Source: Bernardetia sp. ABR2-2B (GTDB lineage: Bacteria > Bacteroidota > Bacteroidia > Cytophagales > Bernardetiaceae). From it: 64,000 bases of DNA. Below the pieces are notes generated by a model, which was given only the letters and a program-made list of their open reading frames with translations, did not search any database and was not told the DNA's origin. Location of the stretch: NCBI RefSeq assembly GCF_037126435.1, contig NZ_CP147020.1, positions 1,201,001-1,265,000 on the forward strand, written 5' to 3'. The position numbers and the translations under genes are program-made. This document shows, piece after piece, positions 8,680 through 17,111 of the stretch (the stretch's first letter is position 1; every line of letters begins with the position of its first letter).

Positions 8680-9942
8680 TTAATTTGTATCTAGTTCATC
8701 AAAACAGAAAAAATCTAGTGTTGTGTTTTTGATAGTGTTTCCTAACTCTCTTGCTTTTTTCCAATCCTTACAGGCTTTATCAGGTTGTTGAAGGTCTAAC
8801 AGTAACTTTGCTCTTTGGACATAATATTCTTTTTTACCATCATTATAAAAAATAGCTATATCTAAATTTTCCATTCCTTTCTCTTGATTATTCAGTTTAA
8901 AAAACAAATTCGAACGAGTATAATGAAAGTTTGATTCTGTTGGATATTGGTTGATAAGAATAAAGTTATTTTTTAAAGCTAAAACATAATTTTTGACTTC
9001 ATTTTCTAGCTTTGCTATTATTTCCACTCGCTTTTCAGTCTGATTCTCACTTTTCTGGACTACTTTTTCAAAATCTTTTTGAGCCAAATTATCATTCTGA
9101 AGATTTGCGTAAGCTAAAGCCCTCTTTTCATAATAAATAGACTTTGTAGAATCTTGTCCAATCAAAGTAGTATAAATTTCGATGGCTAATTCATACTCTT
9201 TAAGACTCTTATAATATTCATCAGCTATTTCTTGAGCTGTCTTTTGTTCATATTTACTTAGGTCAAGAGCCGTCGAAAAATCTGTAATTGCTCCTTCTCT
9301 TTCATTTATTTTACCATAAGCAATTCCTCTTTCCAGATAAAAATCACTTTCTTGAATGAGTGCATTTTCAATTGCCTTTGTATAGTCTTTTAATGCTCCT
9401 GTTGGGAATCTAAAATGCTCACTATATAATTTTGCTCTTAAAAAATAAGCTGTTGCAAATGATTTGTCATATCCGATAGCATAACTAAGTTCATCTATTG
9501 CTGTATCATACTCTTTGATTTCAATATTTTGAAGAGCTTGATAATAATGAAACCTACTCATAAAATTATGCACAGAATTTACAAGTAGAAACATATAAAC
9601 TATTATTCCGATAGAGATTAAGGTAGAAAAAAGGTTTGTGTTTTTTGGGTCTTTAGTCTGCTCATGATAACGTTTGAAGTTTTGGTCAGCTTCTGCTGGG
9701 CGATGATTAACATAATAACTATACGAATAAACAAATCGAAGTGTGGTATCATATTGTTGCTTCATAACTGGATTAGACAAAACTTGATAGGCTTCATTAA
9801 TCTGCTTAAAAAGCTCTTCTGCAACAGGATTATTAGGGTTTTTGTCGGGGTGATACTCTACTGCCAAGCGTTTAAAGGCTACTTTAGCTTGTTCTTGAGA
9901 AGCAAGTTCTGGGATTCCTAAAGTAGTATAATGATTTTGCAT
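8680..9942 (-). CDS. Membrane-anchored J-domain protein with TPR repeats
   Basis: A 420-residue protein. Residues 3-66 form a DnaJ J domain with the HPD motif at 31-33 (YHPDKNPNN). J domains recruit and stimulate DnaK-type Hsp70. One membrane span follows at about 105-124 (FSTLISIGIIVYMFLLVN). About 280 residues of TPR repeats come next, for example AIDELSYAIGYDKSFATAYF and AITDFSTALDLSK, ending in a short tail. No zinc-finger or C-terminal DnaJ substrate domain is present, so this is a type III J protein. With a J domain in the cytoplasm and one span, the TPRs would lie in the periplasm (inference). It is a single gene, convergent with guaA. Confidence 0.9.
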   Translation of the reverse strand: MQNHYTTLGIPELASQEQAKVAFKRLAVEYHPDKNPNNPVAEELFKQINEAYQVLSNPVMKQQYDTTLRFVYSYSYYVNHRPAEADQNFKRYHEQTKDPKNTNLFSTLISIGIIVYMFLLVNSVHNFMSRFHYYQALQNIEIKEYDTAIDELSYAIGYDKSFATAYFLRAKLYSEHFRFPTGALKDYTKAIENALIQESDFYLERGIAYGKINEREGAITDFSTALDLSKYEQKTAQEIADEYYKSLKEYELAIEIYTTLIGQDSTKSIYYEKRALAYANLQNDNLAQKDFEKVVQKSENQTEKRVEIIAKLENEVKNYVLALKNNFILINQYPTESNFHYTRSNLFFKLNNQEKGMENLDIAIFYNDGKKEYYVQRAKLLLDLQQPDKACKDWKKARELGNTIKNTTLDFFCFDELDTN

Positions 9943-10167
9943 GGCTCATTTATCGCTTTTTACTTATTTCAAGTAATCTTATTTTATGAGATTTTATTTT
10001 ATATTTTACTTTTTATAACTTCTTGGTAATCATTATGTTTGTGATTTTATAAATGATTCAGTTTGATTTGTCATAATCTTAGAAAAGATACAAAAAAATT
10101 AATAATTACGCTAATTATTTTGGGTATCTGACAATTTTTGTACCTTCCTTTTTTATTAAAAATTGTG

Positions 10168-10207
10168 TTTTAAATTGGTCAGACCTTTGGTACAGACCAA
10201 TTTAAAA
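10168..10207. repeat. Perfect 13-bp hairpin
   Basis: TTTTAAATTGGTC (10168-10180) pairs with GACCAATTTAAAA (10195-10207) across a 14-base loop. There is no T tract on either side, so it does not look like a simple terminator. It lies between the divergent-facing end of the J-protein promoter region and the 3' end of purB. Confidence 0.7.
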
Positions 10208-10290
10208 TACAAGATAGATATAAGTAATTTTGACTAGCTACTTATGATAAATACAGGGCAATACAAATAAAAATTCATTTTATTTCATTA

Positions 10291-10318
10291 ATTCTGAATT
10301 CTAAAATCTAACTTCTAA
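10291..10318. repeat. Heptad tandem repeat at purB 3' end
   Basis: Four consecutive 7-base units, ATTCTGA, ATTCTAA, AATCTAA and CTTCTAA, ending next to the purB stop. The pattern is WNTCTRA. Related units surround the purB 5' end. Confidence 0.6.
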
Positions 10319-10320
10319 AT

Positions 10321-11664
10321 TTAATTATATCCTGTAAAATTAAAAGGAGTGATTTCTAAAAGTTCAGCTTTTATTTTATCATCAACATTCAATGTCTTGA
10401 TAAATTCGTGTATTGTTTCTTGATTCATTGTTTTTCCTGTGCGTGTAAGTGCTTTTAGAGCTTCATACGGTTTTGGATATTTTTCTCTTCTCAAAACAGT
10501 TTGAATAGCTTCTGCCACAACAGCCCAATTATTTTCTAAATCTGCTTTTATCTTAGCTTCATTAATTTCTAACTTCGCAATTCCTTTTTTTAGAGATTTC
10601 AAGGCAATTAGAAAATGTCCAAACGGAACACCTAAATTTCTCAAAACGGTAGAGTCTGTCAAATCACGTTGTAGCCTAGAAATAGGAAGTTTTGTAGATA
10701 AGTGTTCGAAAAGAGCTGTCGAAATCCCTAAATTTCCTTCTGCATTTTCAAAATCTATTGGATTTACTTTGTGAGGCATAGCAGAAGAACCCACTTCGTT
10801 CGGATTTATTTTTTGCTTGAAATATCCCATCGAAACATACGCCCAAATATCTCTACTAAAATCTATCAGAATTGTATTGATTCGTTTGTAAGCATCTAAT
10901 CTTGCTGCCAAAAAATCATAATTATCAATTTGTGTTGTCCATTCTTGGCGTTCTAAACCCAAATGATTCGATAAAAAATTCTTTCCAAAAACTCTCCAAT
11001 CCGTTTTGGGATAAGCTACTTTATGCGCATTAAAATTTCCTGTTGCACCTCCAAATTTTCCAGTATGAGGAAGAGTTTTGAGATTTTCGAACTGCTTTTC
11101 CAAACGATAAGCAAAAACTTTTATTTCTTTTCCCAAATGCGTAGGCGATGCTGGTTGTCCGTGTGTGTGAGCCAATAAAGGAATGGAATCCCACTCTTTC
11201 GAGACAAAATTTAGGTTTTCTATAATTTCATTTATTTCACTAAAAAGAACTTTTTCTTCTGCTTCTTTCAATAAAACAGGATTTGCAGTATTATTTATGT
11301 CTTGTGAAGTCAATCCAAAATGAACAAACTCATTATAAATCCCTAAGTCCAGTTTTTCTAGTTCTTCTTTTACAAAATACTCAACAGCTTTTACATCATG
11401 ATTAGTAACCTTTTCAGTTTCTTTAATTTTTTGAGCATTCTCTAAAGAAAATTCAGTATAAATTTTTCTTAGATAACTAATCTGATTTTCAGAAAGCTCT
11501 GGAAGCTGTGATAATTCTGTTTTGGGTACTTTACAGAGCGCAATAAAATATTCAATTTCTACTCGTACACGAGCTTGAATAAGCGCATATTCTGAAAAAT
11601 AGTCTTGAAGAGATTTTGTATGACGCTGATAACGTCCGTCAATGGGAGAAATAGCTGTAAGCAT
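10321..11664 (-). CDS. purB: Adenylosuccinate lyase
   Basis: PurB makes AICAR and AMP by eliminating fumarate in purine synthesis. It acts as a cytoplasmic tetramer. The 447-residue protein has the fumarase/aspartase superfamily signature GSSAMPHKVNP (about 292-302), with the catalytic serine at 293-294. It also has HTHGQPASPTHLGKE (about 166-180) and TSQDINNTA. It starts MLTAISPIDGRYQ, as expected. A TATCTTTG box (11718 to 11711, minus) is a good -7 promoter element 47 bases before the start codon. The gene is flanked at both ends by heptad repeats. It is a single-gene unit. Confidence 0.96.
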   Translation of the reverse strand: MLTAISPIDGRYQRHTKSLQDYFSEYALIQARVRVEIEYFIALCKVPKTELSQLPELSENQISYLRKIYTEFSLENAQKIKETEKVTNHDVKAVEYFVKEELEKLDLGIYNEFVHFGLTSQDINNTANPVLLKEAEEKVLFSEINEIIENLNFVSKEWDSIPLLAHTHGQPASPTHLGKEIKVFAYRLEKQFENLKTLPHTGKFGGATGNFNAHKVAYPKTDWRVFGKNFLSNHLGLERQEWTTQIDNYDFLAARLDAYKRINTILIDFSRDIWAYVSMGYFKQKINPNEVGSSAMPHKVNPIDFENAEGNLGISTALFEHLSTKLPISRLQRDLTDSTVLRNLGVPFGHFLIALKSLKKGIAKLEINEAKIKADLENNWAVVAEAIQTVLRREKYPKPYEALKALTRTGKTMNQETIHEFIKTLNVDDKIKAELLEITPFNFTGYN

Positions 11665-11672
11665 AAAGCTAA

Positions 11673-11787
11673 TTTAGAATTTAGAATTGAAAAGTCAGAA
11701 TCAATTAATGCAAAGATAAAACTTCTAAACTCTAAATTTATGGTTGGTTTCTTATTTAATTCTAAAATCTAATTTCTATCTTCTAAA
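11673..11787. repeat. Heptad repeats in both orientations around the purB promoter
   Basis: On the left, TTTAGAA, TTTAGAA, TTGAAAA and GTCAGAA (11673-11700). On the right, TTCTAAA and CTCTAAA (11723-11736), then TTCTAAA, ATCTAAT, TTCTATC and TTCTAAA (11760-11787). The left and right units are reverse complements (TTTAGAA and TTCTAAA), so the region is a loose inverted repeat around the purB -7 box. Confidence 0.65.
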
Positions 11788-11806
11788 TTATGAGTTATTT
11801 CACGTA

Positions 11807-11873
11807 GTTCAGGCATCCTGCCTGAACATAAAAAAGCAGCTTTTATTCTTAATGGTCAGTCTGGAAGACTGAC
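11807..11873. repeat. Two GC-rich hairpins with TCC and GGA loops
   Basis: GTTCAGGCA-TCC-TGCCTGAAC (11807-11827, 9-bp stem) and GTCAGTCT-GGA-AGACTGAC (11855-11873, 8-bp stem). The loops are reverse complements. Similar TCC-loop hairpins are at 36128-36154 and 36243-36260. Confidence 0.7.
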
Positions 11874-11999
11874 ACACAAAATAGCTATGATAAGGTTTAA
11901 TTTATACCCTCTAAATTGATTAATAATTATTTTTTATGATAGAAAATACAGACCTTTGCGCTCGTTTAAGACTTAAAGAAAAAAATCAATCAAAAAACT

Positions 12000-12602
12000 A
12001 TGAAGGTTACTTTTTCAACGATTGCTACCTATTTTTTTCGTGGCTTACTTATCACAGTTCCTTTAGCTGGGACAATTTATGTCGTGATTTCTTTCTTAGA
12101 ATGGATGGATTCGCTACTTCCTTTTCGTACCTCAGGCGTTGGCATTATAGTTATTTTAGTTTCTCTGACTTTTATTGGCTATCTGACTTCACTTTTTGTA
12201 GCGAAGTCTTTTTTCGAATGGTTTGAAAAATTTCTTTTGCGCCTTCCAATGGTCGGACTTATTTATACTTCTATAAAAGATTTGATGGCTGCTTTTGTAG
12301 GAGAAGAAAAGAAGTTTAGCAAGTCAGTTTTGGTAAAACTTAATGCTGAAAACGAGATTTATAGGCTGGGCTTTATTACAGCAGAAGATTTATCGCTTTT
12401 AAAAATAAAGGATTTGATTGGTGTTTATTTTCCTCACTCTTACAATATTTCTGGAAATCTGTATTTAGTAGCTGCCAAAAACATTACGCCCATTGATTAT
12501 GACAATTCGGCTGACCTAATGAAGTTCATTGCTTCTGGTGGTGTTTCCGAGCTTGTAGCAGTAGAAAACAAACAGCAAGAATTTGGAGAAGACCTTTTAT
12601 GA
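12000..12602 (+). CDS. DUF502 family membrane protein
   Basis: A 200-residue protein with two N-terminal membrane segments (about 8-30, FFRGLLITVPLAGTIYVVIS, and 45-68, VGIIVILVSLTFIGYLTS). A soluble region follows, containing RLPMVGLIYTSIKDLMAAF and the hydrophobic stretch GVYFPHSYNISGNLYLV. This layout and the RG..ITVPL start match DUF502, a widespread family of unknown function. A heptad repeat array starts two bases after its stop codon, and MarC follows. No mechanism can be stated. Confidence 0.85.
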   Translation: MKVTFSTIATYFFRGLLITVPLAGTIYVVISFLEWMDSLLPFRTSGVGIIVILVSLTFIGYLTSLFVAKSFFEWFEKFLLRLPMVGLIYTSIKDLMAAFVGEEKKFSKSVLVKLNAENEIYRLGFITAEDLSLLKIKDLIGVYFPHSYNISGNLYLVAAKNITPIDYDNSADLMKFIASGGVSELVAVENKQQEFGEDLL

Positions 12603-12603
12603 T

Positions 12604-12720
12604 AGGAACTAGGAGATGGAAATTAGGAGCTAGAAACTACAAATTTCCTAGTTCCCATTTCCTAACTCCTAATTCCTAGTCCCTAAATCCTAATTCCCAT
12701 TTTCCCAATTCCCTAAACCC
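12604..12720. repeat. Large heptad array forming an inverted repeat
   Basis: Units AGGAACT, AGGAGAT, GGAAATT, AGGAGCT and AGAAACT (12604-12638) are followed by a 5-base spacer. Then come units of the complementary type: TTTCCTA, GTTCCCA, TTTCCTA, ACTCCTA, ATTCCTA, GTCCCTA, AATCCTA, ATTCCCA and more, to 12720. The two halves can fold on each other into a long imperfect stem. The array fills nearly the whole gap between DUF502 and marC. Confidence 0.8.
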
Positions 12721-12735
12721 CATTTTCAAAAAAAC

Positions 12736-13317
12736 ATGGATTTTAATTTTAAAGAAATCGTTTCAGTATCGCTTATTTTATTTTCTGTCATTGATATTTT
12801 GGGTTCAATCCCTATCATTATTGATTTACGTAAAAAAAACGGTGGCGAACTACAAGCCTTACAGGCAACAATAGTTTCAGGTATTCTGATGGTAGCTTTT
12901 TTGTTCTTAGGACAAGAAATTTTACAGCTTTTTGGTCTTGATGTAGCTTCTTTTGCTATTGCAGGAGGTTTGATTATGTTTTTTATTGGCTTAGAAATGG
13001 TCTTAGGAATCGATTTTTTCAAATCTGACCCAGAAGTTAGTAATTCTACAGTAGTACCTTTAGCCTTTCCACTCATTGCAGGTGCAGGAACGATGACAAC
13101 ACTTATTTCACTCCGTGCAGAATACTCTCAACAAAGTGTTTTGATAGGCATTGTTATTAATTTGGTTGTTGTTTATCTTGTTTTACGTGCCTCCAAATGG
13201 ATTGATAAAAGACTAGGAGCAACAGGAAAAGCTGTTTTACGTAAAGTTTTTGGCATTATTCTTTTAGCTATTGCAATAAAACTTATTAAAACAAATATTG
13301 TAATAGGCATAGTTTAA
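12736..13317 (+). CDS. MarC family integral membrane protein
   Basis: A 193-residue protein with about six membrane spans, matching the MarC family (roughly 200 residues). Recognisable segments are LILFSVIDILGSIPIIIDL near the start, then FAIAGGLIMFFIGLEMVLG, and PLAFPLIAGAGTMTTLISL. The paired PL..P..AGPG-like motif is typical of the family. MarC was once linked to multiple antibiotic resistance in E. coli, but that role was not supported and its true function is unknown. It is co-directional with DUF502 and separated from it by a heptad array. Confidence 0.9.
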   Translation: MDFNFKEIVSVSLILFSVIDILGSIPIIIDLRKKNGGELQALQATIVSGILMVAFLFLGQEILQLFGLDVASFAIAGGLIMFFIGLEMVLGIDFFKSDPEVSNSTVVPLAFPLIAGAGTMTTLISLRAEYSQQSVLIGIVINLVVVYLVLRASKWIDKRLGATGKAVLRKVFGIILLAIAIKLIKTNIVIGIV

Positions 13318-13349
13318 TTCTACTCTACCCTACTATTTTTATTTTTTAT

Positions 13350-13376
13350 CCTCAACGACGCTTTTAAGCTCGTTGA
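13350..13376. repeat. 27-bp palindromic repeat, copy 1
   Basis: Hairpin CAACGA-C-GCTT-TT-AAGC-TCGTTG with short flanks, just after marC. The same 27 bases occur in reverse complement at 63513-63539, 50 kb away, without a mismatch. Confidence 0.85.
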
Positions 13377-13416
13377 CGGTTGGAAATAATGTAAAAAATC
13401 ATTTAAAATAAAAATA

Positions 13417-14037
13417 ATGAAAAAACTCTTTTTTTTAACTCTGCTTTGTTTCTCTTTTTTTGAGTTTAGCTTTGCACAACAAGCAATCATTAAAGTAAAT
13501 CCTTTGAATCCACTTACGCCGATACTTACACGTTACACAGTAGGGGCAGAAATTGCTATTACTCAACATTCTTCACTTAGTTTATTTATAACTAGGCTCA
13601 ACGCAAATTTGAAAGAAGACTTCAAAAATAAAAATCAAGAAGAAATAGAAGGAGCAATACATCTGACAAACTGGGCATTTATGCCTGAGTATAGGTATTA
13701 TTTTAGTCAACAAGCCTTGAATGGTTTTTATGGAGGTGCTTATGCAAATTATGCTCGTATGAACGCTGATATTTCTATCAATGGAGGTTCGGCAAGTACA
13801 ACAGGAAAAGCAGATGTAAGCTTTAATAATTATGGCTTAGGACTAATGACAGGCTATAATTTTTTAATAAAAGAGCATTTTTCAATAGATATTTTTACTG
13901 GATTAGGTGGTTTTTGGTATAATGTTAATGAAATTACTATCAATTATCAAAATGAAGATGTTGTGCAACAGAAAATACCAATTCCTATTGCTGGTCTTTT
14001 TCCACGAATAGGCTTAAATTTGGGCTATGCTTTCTAA
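13417..14037 (+). CDS. Exported beta-barrel-like protein, DUF3575-like
   Basis: A 206-residue protein with a signal peptide (MKKLFFLTLLCFSFFEFSFA, cleavage after Ala20). The mature part has alternating beta strands and glycine and aromatic residues (WAFMPEYRYYFSQ, GGAYANYARM, GLGLMTGYNF), and ends in an aromatic residue (LGYAF), as outer-membrane barrels do. The pattern PEYRYYF followed by GFYGGAYANY resembles DUF3575 porin-like proteins of Bacteroidota. An outer-membrane location is inferred, and the function is unknown. Confidence 0.75.
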   Translation: MKKLFFLTLLCFSFFEFSFAQQAIIKVNPLNPLTPILTRYTVGAEIAITQHSSLSLFITRLNANLKEDFKNKNQEEIEGAIHLTNWAFMPEYRYYFSQQALNGFYGGAYANYARMNADISINGGSASTTGKADVSFNNYGLGLMTGYNFLIKEHFSIDIFTGLGGFWYNVNEITINYQNEDVVQQKIPIPIAGLFPRIGLNLGYAF

Positions 14038-14273
14038 ATTCATTTGACTAAATAATTCAATAGACTAATTAATAATCTAACTATCTTTTATATTTTAACA
14101 AAAGTTATTGTTTTTTTTCGTAATTTTCGGTTACTATTTAAAGTATTACATAAAAAATAGTAATTGATAAATTAGTATAACCAAAGAAACATTGGTTAAA
14201 AAAAATAAAATTAAGCAGTAAAACACGTATTTTCTCAACAATCAATTTAACCTCAAACGAAATTCCCTATTTT

Positions 14274-14903
14274 ATGAAATTAAATTCTTTATACTCGTAT
14301 TTCCTTGTATTTTCTTTGCTTCTATCTATCGGAACATTTTCTTCTTGTGCTAGTGGAACAGAAACAACAACTGAAGAAACAACCGAAGAAGTTACAGTAA
14401 CTAATGAAACGGTAGATACTGACCAAGAAGCTCCAACAAAGTTTGCTAATCTTGATGAAATGATTATGGATTTGGGAGATTATAGCACAGATAACAATAC
14501 GTATGAAAAAATATCGGATACACAAATTCGCATTTCTCCTGCTGTTCCTGCAAGTGCTGATGATGCTCAAATTCAAGACATCGTAAAAGCAAGTATGATT
14601 TCTATGGCAATGCGTGCTTTTATTCATACTGACGCAACAGAAGTAAATATCAAAGTTGTTCCTCAAAAAGCATCTATGAATCCTGAAGATGCAAAAATGA
14701 TGGAAAAATATATGGTGGAAGGTACAGTTACTCGCCAAAAAGCAGAAGAAGTAACCAAACAATATGCAGGAACTGACCTAAACTCTCTTGTAGGAAATAA
14801 AATTGGAGACCTTTTCCGTGCTGATATGCCAAACGATAACTTAGAAAAATTGAGAGGAAACGAAAACTTAAATGCTGTTTTTGATGCTCTTACAGGAAAG
14901 TAA
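14274..14903 (+). CDS. Lipoprotein of unknown function
   Basis: A 209-residue protein with a type II signal peptide (lipobox near FSSC, Cys25). It is followed by a threonine/glutamate-rich linker (TETTTEETTEEVTVTNET). The remaining 150 residues are acidic and helical, without a family I can name. The upstream gap of 236 bases has no gene. It ends at a strong terminator. An envelope location is likely. Confidence 0.7.
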   Translation: MKLNSLYSYFLVFSLLLSIGTFSSCASGTETTTEETTEEVTVTNETVDTDQEAPTKFANLDEMIMDLGDYSTDNNTYEKISDTQIRISPAVPASADDAQIQDIVKASMISMAMRAFIHTDATEVNIKVVPQKASMNPEDAKMMEKYMVEGTVTRQKAEEVTKQYAGTDLNSLVGNKIGDLFRADMPNDNLEKLRGNENLNAVFDALTGK

Positions 14904-14934
14904 TATTTATTTCGAATTAACTTAGATAAAATAC

Positions 14935-14970
14935 AAAAGCATATTCTATTAAAAAGGATATGCTTTTTTT
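14935..14970 (+). terminator. Rho-independent terminator of the lipoprotein gene
   Basis: Stem AAAAGCATAT/ATATGCTTTT of 10 bp, 13-base loop, T tract to 14970. The next gene starts 15 bases later. Confidence 0.85.
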
Positions 14971-14984
14971 GAATTTTTATTTTG

Positions 14985-16628
14985 ATGAATAATTATAAAA
15001 CTCATAGTTGGCTAATTTTTGCTTTTATTTTTTTGTTCTTACTTCGTTTTTTTCGTTTGTCAGAATTAGGCTTACACGATTATGATGCTGTAACTAATTT
15101 CTTAGCTGCAAAGAAAATAGTAGAAGGAGATTTTTCGATGCTTTTTCATCACGCTGCACCTTTATTGCATAGTTTTGATTCTTTCTTTTACTTTGTATTT
15201 CAAAAAGCTTCTAATTCTTTTACTTTTTTAGGTTATGCAGAGGCAGCCTTACAAATTACTGCTATTTTATTTTTGTGTTCTGTTCTGAAAAAGGATTGGA
15301 AGTTTTCGGCTACGGCAGCTTTCTTCTTAGCTGTTTTTGTAGGAAGTTCGCCATTACTCGTTTATACAGGTCGCTGTCTGACGATTGATAATGGAAGTTT
15401 GCTTTTTATTATTCTTACACTGAATCAGCTTCAAACATCCGTTTTTGAGAATAAAAATTCTAAATCTATACTTTATTTAAGTATTTATTTTGCAATCGCT
15501 TTTGGCTTTAATTACAAATCTATCTTGATTTTACCTTTTGTTTTTGGTTATCTGTTTTACCAAAATTCTATTTTTAGTTTTATAAAAAAAACAGCTATTT
15601 TTTGTGGTATAAATATTCTTTTTGTAGGTTTTTGGACACTTATAGGACAACTTCTAATAGGAAAATGGACAGCTTATTTGGGAAACTTATACTATTTGAT
15701 TTTTGAAGCACACCAAAGAGAGGTTACAGGAGAATCTTGGGTAGAGTTTGATTTACTTTACTATTTCAAATACATTTTTTATTTCGAAAACCCCTTAATT
15801 TGGATAGGAATGGGAATGGTTATTTTTTCTGTTGGCAAGAAATTTTTGAAACGAAATGAAAATAAAACGAAAGAAAATACACAGGCACTTTCTTTTGACT
15901 GGCAAGAATTAATCAATCAGAAAATTATTTTTTGGCTCTTACTTTTGGGTTCTATTGCTATTCCTACTTTGTTTTTAGAAAAAGCTCCTCGTATTTGGAT
16001 TTTGGTTTTGATACTTGCTTATGCACTTTCTGCTTGGGCATTTTTATTTGGAGAACTTCTTAATAAACTTGGAAAATGGTTTCTTTTTTTAGGAATATTC
16101 TATAACTGTTGGCTTATTATGGCGCATATTTATTCCTATTCTGCAACTTCCTACAATGAAGCAGCGACTTATATCAGAGAAAATTTGGTAAATAATAAGT
16201 TTGATAAAACCGAAAAAGTATATCTGAAAGGAACGCTACAACCCATTCCATTTTTAGAAAAAGAGAAAATTAATTATTTTATCTTACCTCAAGATTTTGA
16301 TACAAACTTTACTATTAAAAATAAAAATGTATTAAATGACATAGATTCTGTTTTTTATATTTTGACAGATGATTATTGCGTTTTGGCAAACAATTGTTTG
16401 GAAGCGGAAAGAATAATAAACGATAAAACGATAAAATATTCAATCAGAAATGAATATGAACAAAAATATAAATTGATAAAAGAATGGAAAGAAGCTACGC
16501 TTTCAGAACCTTTTTTATACGTAGAACACAGTCAATATTTAGGTTTGAATTTTTCTAAAAGCTATGATTTATGGCAAAAACAACTACAAGACAGCACAAC
16601 AATTCGTTTGTATAAAGTCTATCAATAA
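14985..16628 (+). CDS. Integral membrane GT-C (PMT/ArnT-like) glycosyltransferase
   Basis: A 547-residue protein with roughly ten membrane spans in the first 400 residues and a soluble C-terminal part. The first loop has the acidic motif LGLHDYDAVTNFLAAKK, placed where GT39/GT83 enzymes bind the metal and the lipid-linked sugar donor. A later TGRCLTIDNGSLLFIIL resembles the second conserved region. The ATG at 14985 is preferred to the TTG at 14982. Transfer of a sugar from a polyprenyl phosphate to an envelope glycan or protein is inferred. Donor and acceptor cannot be named. Confidence 0.78.
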   Translation: MNNYKTHSWLIFAFIFLFLLRFFRLSELGLHDYDAVTNFLAAKKIVEGDFSMLFHHAAPLLHSFDSFFYFVFQKASNSFTFLGYAEAALQITAILFLCSVLKKDWKFSATAAFFLAVFVGSSPLLVYTGRCLTIDNGSLLFIILTLNQLQTSVFENKNSKSILYLSIYFAIAFGFNYKSILILPFVFGYLFYQNSIFSFIKKTAIFCGINILFVGFWTLIGQLLIGKWTAYLGNLYYLIFEAHQREVTGESWVEFDLLYYFKYIFYFENPLIWIGMGMVIFSVGKKFLKRNENKTKENTQALSFDWQELINQKIIFWLLLLGSIAIPTLFLEKAPRIWILVLILAYALSAWAFLFGELLNKLGKWFLFLGIFYNCWLIMAHIYSYSATSYNEAATYIRENLVNNKFDKTEKVYLKGTLQPIPFLEKEKINYFILPQDFDTNFTIKNKNVLNDIDSVFYILTDDYCVLANNCLEAERIINDKTIKYSIRNEYEQKYKLIKEWKEATLSEPFLYVEHSQYLGLNFSKSYDLWQKQLQDSTTIRLYKVYQ

Positions 16629-16649
16629 CTATTCTAATGTATTCACAAA

Positions 16650-16682
16650 AAAAAGCATTTATCTTTATGATAAATGCTTTTT
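16650..16682. terminator. Bidirectional terminator
   Basis: Perfect 14-bp stem AAAAAGCATTTATC/GATAAATGCTTTTT with a 5-base loop, between the convergent glycosyltransferase and thioredoxin-like genes. Confidence 0.9.
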
Positions 16683-16706
16683 GAGATTACATGTCTAGAA
16701 TCTGTT

Positions 16707-17111
16707 TTAGTTAAGATACTTCTCAAAAGAAGCCTTAATTTTTTCTTTGCTATCCTTTGCTCCAATCTTGACTAGCTCTTCTTTTGTTTCAGAATCTATC
16801 AAAACTAAGAAGCCTGTTCCTTTGTGATTTTCCAATACAGACATTACACTATTTGCAGCTGCAAAAGCCTGTGTAGCTTCTTTAGTATCCTTATCAGTAA
16901 AATCAAATCGTATAAACTCTACATCAGAAATGTCTATATCTGCTTTGATACTCTCAATTTTGTCAGAAAGTTTGGTACAGTAAGGACACCAATCAGCGTG
17001 AAAAACAACAGCAGTAACTTTTGAAGGAGATTTTGTAGTTTCTGTGCTTTGTGCAGTTGCTAAGAATGAAACAAAAAATAGGGCAATAAATGTCAAAAAA
17101 TACTTTTTCAT
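16707..17111 (-). CDS. Exported thioredoxin-like protein
   Basis: A 134-residue protein with a signal peptide (cleavage near Ala20, FLATAQ) and a thioredoxin fold. The active site is ADWCPYCTKL (Cys42, Cys45). The usual cis-proline before the fourth strand is missing: the segment reads HKGTGFLVLID, with Gly100 where GTP is expected. The cis-proline normally shapes substrate binding and limits metal binding by the CxxC pair, so its loss may change specificity. It is a single-gene unit on the minus strand. A periplasmic redox role is inferred. Confidence 0.82.
   Translation of the reverse strand: MKKYFLTFIALFFVSFLATAQSTETTKSPSKVTAVVFHADWCPYCTKLSDKIESIKADIDISDVEFIRFDFTDKDTKEATQAFAAANSVMSVLENHKGTGFLVLIDSETKEELVKIGAKDSKEKIKASFEKYLN

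Larger units (their letters stand above)
9943..10320. other. Gap of 378 bases, hairpins only
   Basis: No gene is seen. The gap holds a small palindrome (AATAATTA-CGC-TAATTATT, 10101-10119), the 13-bp hairpin described separately, and a heptad run ending at the purB stop codon. Confidence 0.6.
11665..11999. other. Gap of 335 bases: purB promoter, heptads and hairpins
   Basis: Contains heptad runs at 11673-11700, 11723-11736 and 11760-11787, the purB -7 box at 11711-11718, and two hairpins at 11807-11827 and 11855-11873. No gene is seen. Confidence 0.6.

Noticed and set aside
12726-13076. Minus-strand 116-residue frame opposite marC
   Set aside because: Marc is clearly coding on the plus strand, and the minus frame has a shadow-like composition.
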